Assembly: GCA_934636865.1 (NCBI GenBank)
Contig: CAKUBI010000042.1
Location: forward strand, 1-11,642
Direction of reading: 5' to 3'
Length of the DNA: 11,642 bases
Source: an uncultured Oscillospiraceae bacterium
GTDB lineage: Bacteria > Bacillota > Clostridia > Oscillospirales > Oscillospiraceae
Positions 1-5,800 of the stretch are shown here, in pieces. Under the pieces are notes generated by a model, which searched no databases, was not told where the DNA came from, and saw nothing but the letters and a program-made list of their open reading frames with translations. The stretch's first letter is position 1, and each line of letters begins with the position of its first letter. Made by a program: the position numbers and the translations under genes.

Positions 1-74
1 GCCGCCACCGCGTAGGGGTGGAACTTGCGCATCGGCGAAAGCCCGCATTTTTCGACTTTGCTGGAAAATTTCAT
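1..74 (-). CDS. N-terminus of a probable class I PLP-dependent aminotransferase (partial, runs off left edge)
   Basis: Only 24 codons are visible, read leftward from the ATG at 74-72. The peptide starts MKFSSKVEKCGLSPMRKF and continues HPYAVA. The pattern of a short basic start, then SP-x-R-K-h-x-P-Y-A, is what I know from the N-termini of class I/II pyridoxal-phosphate aminotransferases, where it precedes a segment ending in N-I-G-Q-P-D. None of the catalytic region is inside the window, so substrate and pathway cannot be judged. The start is supported by a Shine-Dalgarno-like AGAAAGGA on the minus strand (86-93), 11 bases upstream of the ATG. The gene lies in the same direction as the large surface protein gene, 116 bases downstream of its stop, with a hairpin in between. 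The family call rests on a short stretch and is tentative. Confidence 0.55.
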   Translation of the reverse strand, partial: MKFSSKVEKCGLSPMRKFHPYAVA

Positions 75-110
75 GAAATGCACGGTCCTTTCTGGCATTT
101 GAGGATAAGG

Positions 111-153
111 GCAGCCCGGACACCACGGTGAGGGCCCGCGGCATCCGGGCTGC
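111..153 (-). terminator. Hairpin after the surface-protein gene, possible terminator
   Basis: A perfect 10-bp inverted repeat, GCAGCCCGGA (111-120) and TCCGGGCTGC (144-153), encloses a 23-base loop that can itself pair (CACC/GGTG). It sits 38 bases beyond the stop of the minus-strand surface-protein gene. On the minus strand it is followed by CCTTATCCTC, which is pyrimidine-rich but not a clean U-run. It may therefore be a weak or factor-assisted terminator, or an mRNA 3'-end stabiliser, before the next gene. Confidence 0.5.
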
Positions 154-190
154 AGGAGAGGTTATTCAGCGTCCGAAGACGGCAGAAGCA

Positions 191-3100
191 TTACTTGCTG
201 AGACGGTACAGCATGCTCACGATCTGCGCACGGGTGCAGACGGCGTTGGGAGCGAACAGACCGTTGCCGACACCGCCGACCACGTTCTTTTCAGCCGCCC
301 AGGCCACTGCCGGAGCGTAGTAAGCATCGGCGGCAACGTCGGTGAAGGACGCCGCGGCGGATGCAGCGGGAGCGCCGTTGGCGCGCCACAGGAAGGTCAC
401 GCCCTGCGCGCGGGTGCAGGAAGCGTTGGGAGAGAAGGTCGTATCGCTCGTGCCCTTGGTGATGCCGTTTTCAACGGCCCACAGGACGGCCTTGGCATAG
501 TAAGCGTCGGCAGCAACATCCGTGAAGGGATTGCTGGCGGCCTTCGGCTCCGGGCTGCCGCTGGCGCGCCACAGGAAGGTAACGATCTGGGCGCGGGTGC
601 AGGAAGCGTTGGGGGAGAAGGTCGTGGCGCTCGTGCCGGAGGTAACGCCCTTGCCGACGGCCCAGTTCACAGCGTCATAGAAGTAGTCGCCGGGCTTGAC
701 GTCAACAAAGCCGTTCTGGCTGGGCTGCTCAGGCTGGGAGGGCTTGCTGGGCTTGGAGGGAGTGACCGGGGTCACGGGCTCCTGGTTGTCGGCGTCGCTG
801 AAGAGGTCGGCGAGGATCTCGGCGGCGCTCATGCTGGCATAACCGTCGGGGTCGGTCAGGCCGGTGCCGTCAAGGTTCCAGGAGAAGTTGCCGGACCAGG
901 TCTCCTTGAAGGAGCTGCCGGAAGCGGGCTTGGCGTAGGAGCTGTAGGAGCGCAGGACCGCGTCATAGCGGGTGCTCCACTCGGGATAGTACTTGGTCAT
1001 GTACTCGGTGACGAGCTTGTAGGCCTCGCAGTTCTTGTCGCTGTCGCCGTTGGGATTCAGCGCGCTGAGCTGAACGCCGCCGCCGCCCTGACCGGCCTTG
1101 CTGTCGGAAGGCGTGGAGTGCAGGAAGACGATGGAGCCGTCGTCGCACACGCCGACCACGGTCCAGACGTGGCCGCTCATGCTGAAGATGTCGCCGGGCT
1201 TGAACGCGGTGATATCACGGGTCCAGGTGCCCCAGCCGTTGTTTGCGAAGGTCTTGGCCATCTTGGTGGAGCTCATGACGTAACCATCGTTGGTGGTGTT
1301 GGTGGAGCTCTCGGTGTTCATCACGTTGTAGGCGACCCAGCCGATATAGCCGGAGCAGTCGAGACCGGCATAGTAGTACTGGTTCCAGCTGTTGTGCGGA
1401 TAGTAGCTGTGGGCGGGATCGGCGCTGTTCTTGTAGGTGTAGTTGGCATCCTGCTGCTGGAAGAAGTCAATCCAGCTCTGGGAGAGACCGATGGTCATGG
1501 ACTGGTTGGAGGAGAGGTCATCCTGCCAGTCCCAACCGGCGCCGTAGACGTACAGCGTGGTGCCGACGGGGTTCATCGCGGTCTTGAGGTAGTTCTTGAG
1601 GGTCTTGAGACCGGGCGTGCCGCTGACGGGAGCGGTGTAGGGCTCGGCGATGAAGGTGAGGTACAGCGTGCCGTCATAGACCTTGGCGGTCTTGCCGACG
1701 AGACCGTCGATGCCGGAAACGGCGGTGACGGCGGTGGCACCGGCGGCGTTGTTGCTGATCTCATAGATGCCGGAGTAGCTGACGGTGGAGCTGCTGAGGG
1801 TGACGCGGGAGGCGTTGATCGCATCGATCGTGCCCTCGGCCTGCGCCTCGGCAGCGGAAGCGGCGGTCACGACGCTGTTCTCAACGGTCAGGTCGTAGAC
1901 ATAGCCCTCCTGCAGGGTGTTCTGGATGGTGTAGCGGCCATCGTTGGCGACCTTGAGCTCAACGATCTTGCCGTCCACGAAGAAGCGGTGGATGAAGTTG
2001 TCCTTGCCGGGGTTCTTGGTGGTCACAGTGCCGTAGTCCTTGACGCCGAGATACACGGCGTTGTCATAGGAAGCGTCCACCTCGCCGAAGAGGTCCGCGA
2101 GGATCTCGGCGGCGCTCATGTTGGCGTAGCCGTTGGGGTCAGTCAGGCCGGTGCCGTCCAGCGCCCAGGAGAACTTACCGCCCCAGTAGGAATCGTCCTT
2201 GGACACCTCGGTGTAGGAGTCGTAATCCTTGAGAACGGCGTCATAGCGCTCGCTCCACTCGGGATAATACTTCTGCATGTAGTAGGTGGCGAGACGGTAG
2301 GCCTCGCAGTCGGTGCTGTCGGGGTTGCTGGGATTCAGGGCGCTCAGCTGCACGCCGCCGCCCGGGTTGCCGGTCTTGCCGGTGGAGGGGGTGGAGTGGG
2401 AGAAGACGATGGAGCCGTCGGAGCAGGTGCCGATCACGGTCCAGACGTGGCCGTCGTCCATGCTGAAGATGTCGCCGGGCTTGAAGTCCTTAGCGGTGAA
2501 GTCCTTGGTGAAGGAGCCCCAGCCGTAGTCGTTGGCGAAGCGCTGGGCCTGCTCGTCGGCATACATGACGTAACCGTCGTTCTTGTCGTTGGTGGCGCTC
2601 TCGGTGTTCATCACGTTGTAGATGACCCAGCCGATGTAGCCGGAGCAGTCGGGGCCGCCGTAATAGTACTGGTTGAAGCGGCCGGGGTTGGAATAATAGC
2701 TGTCGGGGTTGTAGGAATAGCCGGTGGTGGGATCGATGTACTTATAGGTGTAGTCGCTGGTCTGCTGCTGGAAGAAATCGACCCAGGTCTGGGGCAGGCC
2801 GATGGTCATCGCCTCGTTGGAGGAATTGACATCCTGCCAATCCCAAGCGCCGCCGTACACGTAGAGCGCGGTGCCCACGGGGTTCATCGCGGTCTGGAGG
2901 TAGTTCTTGAGGGTGCGCTCACCGGCGGTGCCGCTGACGGGAGCGGTATAGTCCTCGGCCACGAACGCAAGGAACGCGGTGTCGCCGTAGACCTTGACGG
3001 TCGCACCGGCGGTGAGGTCGGCAGCGGTCTTGGCGGTAACAGTCGCCTTACCGGCGGTGTTGTTGGTGATCTCGTAGACGTTGGCGATGTCGTAGGTCTT

Positions 3101-4786
3101 GCCGCCGACCGTCACGGAGGAAGCGGTGGCGGATTCGATCTTGCCCTCGGCCTTGGCCTTGGCAAGGTTCGCGTCGTTCAGGACGCTGTCCTGAGTGGAC
3201 AGATCGTAGACATAGCCCTCCTGAAGCTTGTTCTGGATGGCATACTTGCCGTCAACATTGGAGAGCGTGAATTCCTTCGTCTCACCGTTGACGGAGAAGA
3301 GGTGGGTGAACTCATCGAGTTTCATATAGTCGCCGTCGGCGGCTTCGGTGCCGTAGCCCTTGATGCCGAGGTACACGGCGTTCTCGCAGGTGGTGGGCAT
3401 CGGCTCGCCGAAGAGGTCGGCGAGGATCTCGTCAGCGCTCATGCTGGCATAGCCGTCGGGGTCGGTCAGGCCGGTGCCGTCGAGGTTCCAGGAGAAGTTG
3501 CCGGACCAGGTCTCCTTGAAGGAGCTGCCGGAAGCGGGCGTGGCGTAGGAGCTGTAGGAGCGCAGGACCGCGTCATAGCGGGTGCTCCACTCGGGGTAGT
3601 ACTTGGTCATGTACTTGGTGACGAGCTTGTAGGCCTCGCAGTCCTTGTCGTCGTCGCCGTTGGGGTTCAGCGCGCTGAGCTGAACGCCGCCGCCGCCCTG
3701 ACCGGCCTTGCTGTCGGAAGGCGTGGAGTGCAGGAAGACGATGGAGCCGTCGTCGCACACGCCGACCACGGTCCAGACGTGGCCGCTCATGCTGAAGATG
3801 TCGCCGGGCTTGAACGCGGTGATATCACGGGTCCAGGTGCCCCAGCCGTTGTTTGCGAAGGTCTTGGCCATCTTGGTGGAGCTCATGACGTAACCATCGT
3901 TGGTGGTGTTGGTGGAGCTCTCGGTGTTCATCACGTTGTAGGCGACCCAGCCGATATAGCCGGAGCAGTCGAGACCGGCATAGTAGTACTGGTTCCAGCT
4001 GTTGTGCGGATAGTAGCTGTGGGCCTTGTCGGCGCTGTTTTTGTAGGTGTAGTTGGCATCCTGCTGCTGGAAGAAGTCGATCCAGCTCTGGGAGAGGCCG
4101 ATGGTCATGGACTGGTTGGAGGAGAGGTCATCCTGCCAGTCCCAGCCCGCGCCGAAGACGTACAGCGTCGTACCGACGGGGTTCATCGCGGTCTGGAGGT
4201 AGTTCTTGAGGGTCTTGAGACCGGGGGTGCCGCTGACGGGAGCGGTGTAATCCTCCGCCACGAACGCGAGATACAGCGTGTCGCCGTAGACCTTGGCGGT
4301 CTTGCCGACGAGACCGTCGGTGCCGGAAACGGCGGTGACGGCGGTGGAGCCGGCGGCGTTGTTGCTGATCTCATAGATGCTGGTGTAGCTGCAGGTCGTG
4401 CCGCTGACGGTCACGGTGCCGGCGCTGATCGCGGTGATCTCGCCCTCGGCAGCAGCCTCGGCAGCGGAAGCGGCGGTCACCTTGCCGTCCTCGACCGTCA
4501 GGTTGTAAACGTAGCCTTCCTGAAGGGTGTTCTGGATGGCATAGCGGTTGTCGGCGGAAACGGTGTACTCCACTTCGCCGCCGCCAGTGAAGAAGCGGTG
4601 AACGAAATTATCTTTGCCGGGATCCTTGGTGGACACGGTGCCGTAGTCCTTCACGCCCAGGTACACATACGCGGCGGCAGCGCCGGCAGTGTCCGTGCTG
4701 TCCGCTTCAAGAGCGGAAGCAGGCGCGACAAGGAGCGTGGAGAGCATCGTGAGGACAAGCAGCAGGGAGCATAATCTTTTCTTCAT
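191..4786 (-). CDS. Secreted surface protein: three tandem NlpC/P60-type peptidase units plus three SLH modules
   Basis: The protein has 1531 residues. The start is the ATG at 4786-4784, preceded by AGAAGGAGG (4797-4805) at 10 bases spacing. Longer in-frame extensions lack a Shine-Dalgarno site and would bury the signal peptide. Residues 1-25 (MKKRLCSLLLVL..., ending ASA) form a classic Sec signal peptide. Three units follow (about 38-468, 469-908, 909-1333). Each has a ~130-residue part I do not recognise, then an NlpC/P60-like domain with DCSGY (catalytic Cys274, Cys714, Cys1144), PGDIFSM and GHVWTV (His336, His780, His1206), and an HSTPS motif as probable third active-site element (His353 in unit 1). 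A Pro/Ser/Lys linker (~1336-1358) leads to three SLH modules (1360-1531), which in Firmicutes bind secondary cell-wall polymers. It is likely a wall-bound peptidoglycan peptide hydrolase, but it could act on other amide or peptide substrates. The peptidase and SLH calls are firm; the substrate is unknown. Confidence 0.93.
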   Translation of the reverse strand: MKKRLCSLLLVLTMLSTLLVAPASALEADSTDTAGAAAAYVYLGVKDYGTVSTKDPGKDNFVHRFFTGGGEVEYTVSADNRYAIQNTLQEGYVYNLTVEDGKVTAASAAEAAAEGEITAISAGTVTVSGTTCSYTSIYEISNNAAGSTAVTAVSGTDGLVGKTAKVYGDTLYLAFVAEDYTAPVSGTPGLKTLKNYLQTAMNPVGTTLYVFGAGWDWQDDLSSNQSMTIGLSQSWIDFFQQQDANYTYKNSADKAHSYYPHNSWNQYYYAGLDCSGYIGWVAYNVMNTESSTNTTNDGYVMSSTKMAKTFANNGWGTWTRDITAFKPGDIFSMSGHVWTVVGVCDDGSIVFLHSTPSDSKAGQGGGGVQLSALNPNGDDDKDCEAYKLVTKYMTKYYPEWSTRYDAVLRSYSSYATPASGSSFKETWSGNFSWNLDGTGLTDPDGYASMSADEILADLFGEPMPTTCENAVYLGIKGYGTEAADGDYMKLDEFTHLFSVNGETKEFTLSNVDGKYAIQNKLQEGYVYDLSTQDSVLNDANLAKAKAEGKIESATASSVTVGGKTYDIANVYEITNNTAGKATVTAKTAADLTAGATVKVYGDTAFLAFVAEDYTAPVSGTAGERTLKNYLQTAMNPVGTALYVYGGAWDWQDVNSSNEAMTIGLPQTWVDFFQQQTSDYTYKYIDPTTGYSYNPDSYYSNPGRFNQYYYGGPDCSGYIGWVIYNVMNTESATNDKNDGYVMYADEQAQRFANDYGWGSFTKDFTAKDFKPGDIFSMDDGHVWTVIGTCSDGSIVFSHSTPSTGKTGNPGGGVQLSALNPSNPDSTDCEAYRLATYYMQKYYPEWSERYDAVLKDYDSYTEVSKDDSYWGGKFSWALDGTGLTDPNGYANMSAAEILADLFGEVDASYDNAVYLGVKDYGTVTTKNPGKDNFIHRFFVDGKIVELKVANDGRYTIQNTLQEGYVYDLTVENSVVTAASAAEAQAEGTIDAINASRVTLSSSTVSYSGIYEISNNAAGATAVTAVSGIDGLVGKTAKVYDGTLYLTFIAEPYTAPVSGTPGLKTLKNYLKTAMNPVGTTLYVYGAGWDWQDDLSSNQSMTIGLSQSWIDFFQQQDANYTYKNSADPAHSYYPHNSWNQYYYAGLDCSGYIGWVAYNVMNTESSTNTTNDGYVMSSTKMAKTFANNGWGTWTRDITAFKPGDIFSMSGHVWTVVGVCDDGSIVFLHSTPSDSKAGQGGGGVQLSALNPNGDSDKNCEAYKLVTEYMTKYYPEWSTRYDAVLRSYSSYAKPASGSSFKETWSGNFSWNLDGTGLTDPDGYASMSAAEILADLFSDADNQEPVTPVTPSKPSKPSQPEQPSQNGFVDVKPGDYFYDAVNWAVGKGVTSGTSATTFSPNASCTRAQIVTFLWRASGSPEPKAASNPFTDVAADAYYAKAVLWAVENGITKGTSDTTFSPNASCTRAQGVTFLWRANGAPAASAAASFTDVAADAYYAPAVAWAAEKNVVGGVGNGLFAPNAVCTRAQIVSMLYRLSK
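194..709 (-). repeat. Three SLH (S-layer homology) modules at the protein C-terminus
   Basis: Residues ~1360-1531 of the surface protein form three copies of the SLH pattern: F-x-D-V near the start of each copy, Y-x-x-A-V-x-W-A-V/A in the middle, and F-x-P-N-A-x-C-T-R-A-Q at the end. The last copy finishes at the stop codon (LYRLSK). Three SLH copies are the usual number for stable attachment to pyruvylated secondary wall polymers. The Cys in each CTRAQ motif, where many family members have Ile/Leu-T-R-A-E, is a variant I associate with clostridial SLH proteins. Confidence 0.93.
788..2062 (-). repeat. Peptidase unit 3 of the surface protein
   Basis: Residues ~909-1333. The unit opens NAVYLGVKDYG and carries Cys1144 in LDCSGY and His1206 in GHVWTV. 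It ends with the recurring tail W-S-G-N-F-S-W-N-L-D-G-T-G-L-T-D-P and A-E-I-L-A-D-L-F. The second half is nearly identical in DNA to unit 1. By eye, positions 1056-1414 match 3666-4024 without a difference. Confidence 0.9.
2063..3382 (-). repeat. Peptidase unit 2 of the surface protein (diverged copy)
   Basis: Residues ~469-908. It has the same layout as units 1 and 3, with Cys714 in PDCSGY and His780 in GHVWTV, so the catalytic residues are intact. The loop before the Cys is longer and different, rich in Tyr/Pro/Asn (YIDPTTGYSYNPDSYY and following residues), and GLDC becomes GPDC. This unit probably differs in substrate fit rather than being dead. Confidence 0.9.
3383..4675 (-). repeat. Peptidase unit 1 of the surface protein
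   Basis: Residues ~38-468, directly after the signal peptide and a short acidic/Ala stretch. It opens AYVYLGVKDYG, with Cys274, His336 and His353 as the likely catalytic set. Its N-terminal ~130 residues differ from unit 3 more than its peptidase half does. Confidence 0.9.
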
Positions 4787-4796
4787 ATGATGTTTT

Positions 4797-4805
4797 CCTC
4801 CTTCT
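4797..4805 (-). promoter_or_regulatory. Ribosome binding site fixing the surface-protein start
   Basis: AGAAGGAGG on the minus strand is a near-perfect anti-SD match 10 bases before the ATG at 4786. It decides between this start and upstream in-frame codons. Confidence 0.85.
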
Positions 4806-4880
4806 AAAATAAAATGGATTCCTGTGGATGCGCGGTGCAGGCTGACGGTGATTCCCCCTCTCGCAATGGCTGCAAAAGAA

Positions 4881-4927
4881 AAAACCCAGCAAAAGACGCG
4901 GTAAGCCCTCGCCTTTTGCTGGGTTTT
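4881..4927. terminator. Bidirectional terminator-type hairpin in the leader of the surface-protein gene
   Basis: A perfect 15-bp stem (AAAACCCAGCAAAAG at 4881-4895 with CTTTTGCTGGGTTTT at 4913-4927) encloses a 17-base loop. On the minus strand it is followed by a T-run (TTTTTTCTTTT), and on the plus strand by TTTTATTT. No gene on either strand ends here. If the surface gene is transcribed from a promoter near 5026-5054, this hairpin lies in its leader about 95-140 bases upstream of the start and could act as an attenuator. Otherwise it insulates the two divergent units. Confidence 0.75.
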
Positions 4928-4992
4928 ATTTGCGGTGAAGAACGCTGTAGCATTCTCAAGCAAAGTAAAGCAGCACGATTCATTATTTTCTA

Positions 4993-5010
4993 TAAGCATA
5001 TTTATGCTAA
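4993..5010. promoter_or_regulatory. AT-rich imperfect palindrome, operator-like
   Basis: TAAGCATATTTATGCTAA reads almost the same on both strands (AGCATA and TATGCT arms around a two-base centre). It lies just downstream of the possible minus-strand promoter of the surface-protein gene, where a repressor site would be expected. No regulator can be named. Confidence 0.3.
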
Positions 5011-5025
5011 CACGGCCATGAGACA

Positions 5026-5054
5026 ATTGCAAGAGGCAAAGAAAAGATTGTCAA
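5026..5054 (-). promoter_or_regulatory. Possible promoter of the surface-protein gene
   Basis: On the minus strand TTGACA (5054-5049) is followed after 17 bases by TGCAAT (5031-5026). The -35 is perfect and the -10 matches 4 of 6. This would give a leader of about 230 bases containing the palindrome at 4993-5010 and the terminator hairpin at 4881-4927. The weak -10 keeps this tentative. Confidence 0.3.
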
Positions 5055-5154
5055 CTTGGACAGATTTTTCGGCTTTGCGAGGATTTAAGGCCCGGCGATC
5101 CTTGTCTATATTGGCTGAAAAATGAACATTGGTCATGTTTGGGAATCTGAAATA

Positions 5155-5183
5155 TTGACAATCCCGCCCGCGGTTGCTATAAT
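5155..5183 (+). promoter_or_regulatory. Consensus sigma-A promoter for the DUF3870 gene
   Basis: TTGACA (5155-5160), a 17-base spacer and TATAAT (5178-5183) match the vegetative consensus at every position, preceded by AT-rich DNA. Transcription should start near 5190, about 75 bases before the TTG start at 5264. A perfect inverted repeat (GCGGTT at 5170-5175 and AACCGC at 5184-5189) straddles the -10. A promoter this strong may therefore be repressed by a protein bound there. Confidence 0.85.
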
Positions 5184-5204
5184 AACCGCAGAGACAGTGA
5201 TTGC

Positions 5205-5237
5205 TGTATAATTGGCTGCTGATCGATGTATTATACA
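5205..5237. repeat. Perfect 8-bp inverted repeat in the DUF3870 leader
   Basis: TGTATAAT (5205-5212) and ATTATACA (5230-5237) are exact reverse complements separated by 17 bases. They lie between the predicted transcription start and the ribosome binding site. They could be two half-sites of a DNA-binding protein or a hairpin in the leader RNA. Confidence 0.55.
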
Positions 5238-5250
5238 CTTTACTGTAAAG
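5238..5250. repeat. Palindrome touching the DUF3870 ribosome binding site
   Basis: CTTTACTGTAAAG is a perfect 6-bp palindrome around one central base. Its right arm runs into the AAGGAG Shine-Dalgarno sequence, and it directly adjoins the inverted repeat at 5205-5237. Confidence 0.5.
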
Positions 5251-5263
5251 GAGATGGACAGCG

Positions 5264-5602
5264 TTGGGACGGATCAACTCGGTTTTTGTTATCGGCGAGT
5301 CCCGAACGAATGCGGATAATGCCATCACCAAAAACTACGGAACCTTCTATATGGCGTTCGAGGTCGACGACCAGACCTTCAAGGTCCTGGATTTCAGCTG
5401 CACCCACACGATCTCCACAACGGAGACGTTTTTGAGCAAGCTCTTCGTGGGGCAGGTCTTTCCGGAGATCGACGAGTGGCTGGAAAGCGAGCTGAACCGG
5501 CGCTACGGCGGTTCATCCCGCCGGGCCGTGCTCGTTGCTTACCGCGACGCGCTCAAGCGCTGGCGCTCCATGGCGGGCGGTCAGGGCCAGGATGTGAAAT
5601 AG
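5264..5602 (+). CDS. DUF3870 domain protein
   Basis: A 112-residue soluble protein of unknown function. It matches the DUF3870 pattern as I know it: a hydrophobic first strand (SVFVIGES), Y-G-x-h-x-h-A-F-E-V-D, a V-L-D-x-x-C-T segment, a conserved F-h-x-x-L-F-V-G motif (~65-71), and a C-terminal Y-G-G-S-S-R-R-A-V-h-V-A-Y-R-D-A stretch. No signal peptide or membrane segment is visible. The start is TTG at 5264. AAAGGAG (5247-5253) lies 10 bases upstream, and the nearby ATG at 5254 is in another frame. It is expressed from the consensus promoter at 5155-5183. It heads the plus-strand block with the DUF819 transporter and two peptidases but is separated from them by a terminator, so it may be transcribed partly alone. 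Its link to peptide metabolism is inferred from position only. Confidence 0.85.
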   Translation: MGRINSVFVIGESRTNADNAITKNYGTFYMAFEVDDQTFKVLDFSCTHTISTTETFLSKLFVGQVFPEIDEWLESELNRRYGGSSRRAVLVAYRDALKRWRSMAGGQGQDVK

Positions 5603-5621
5603 TTTTCTGATAATTGCATAT

Positions 5622-5660
5622 GGCTGCTTCGCAGTCGCCTGCCATGATCTCCCTCATGGC
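5622..5660 (+). other. Two adjacent small hairpins between DUF3870 and DUF819 genes
   Basis: GGCTGC/GCAGTC (5622-5627 and 5631-5636, one G-U pair, three-base loop) is followed by a perfect GCCATGA/TCATGGC stem (5641-5647 and 5654-5660, loop TCTCCC). They sit directly upstream of a terminator hairpin, so the whole 5603-5724 stretch is folded RNA. It may be only a 3' end, or a control element for the downstream transporter gene. Confidence 0.45.
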
Positions 5661-5673
5661 GCCGCGTGTGAAA

Positions 5674-5724
5674 CCCAGCAGAATCAGGCGTTGAAAGAAA
5701 CGCTCGGTTTTGTTGGGCTTTTTT
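5674..5724 (+). terminator. Rho-independent terminator between DUF3870 and DUF819 genes
   Basis: The outer stem is CCCAGCA (5674-5680) with TGTTGGG (5711-5717, one G-U pair). The inner stem is GCGTT (5688-5692) with AACGC (5699-5703). They are followed by a six-T run (5719-5724) and more T-rich sequence. It ends the DUF3870 transcript or, if leaky, acts as an attenuator before the DUF819 gene, for which I found no convincing separate promoter. Confidence 0.7.
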
Positions 5725-5800
5725 GTATTCTTTTGTCTTTTATATGGATTCTGGTACCGGGTCCATTGAAAAGAAATATATTTTTCGGAGGAGAAAAAGT

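Noticed and set aside
128..4774. Long plus-strand frame as a real protein gene
   Set aside because: It lies opposite a gene with signal peptide, NlpC/P60 and SLH motifs. Its product is low-complexity, has no recognisable domain, and has no convincing start signal.
191..4786. Repeats in the surface gene as a CRISPR array or mobile element
   Set aside because: The repeats are ~1.3 kb protein-coding units in one open frame, with no spacers and no terminal inverted repeats.
4814..5125. Plus-strand frame of 103 codons in the divergent intergenic region
   Set aside because: It has no Shine-Dalgarno and runs through a terminator hairpin. Its composition does not look like protein, and a minus-strand frame overlaps it equally well.
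5207..5212. Second TATAAT as another -10 box
   Set aside because: There is no -35-like hexamer 16-18 bases upstream (AACCGC). It is better explained as an arm of the inverted repeat 5205-5237.
5254..5263. ATG at 5254 as the start of the DUF3870 gene
   Set aside because: It is in a different frame from the DUF3870 homology. The TTG at 5264 is in frame and has a well-spaced AAAGGAG.
4881..5724. Shared AACCCAGC motifs at 4883-4890 and 5672-5679 as a mobile or direct repeat
   Set aside because: Both are arms of terminator-type stems, and this is a common terminator core. There is no flanking similarity or target-site duplication.
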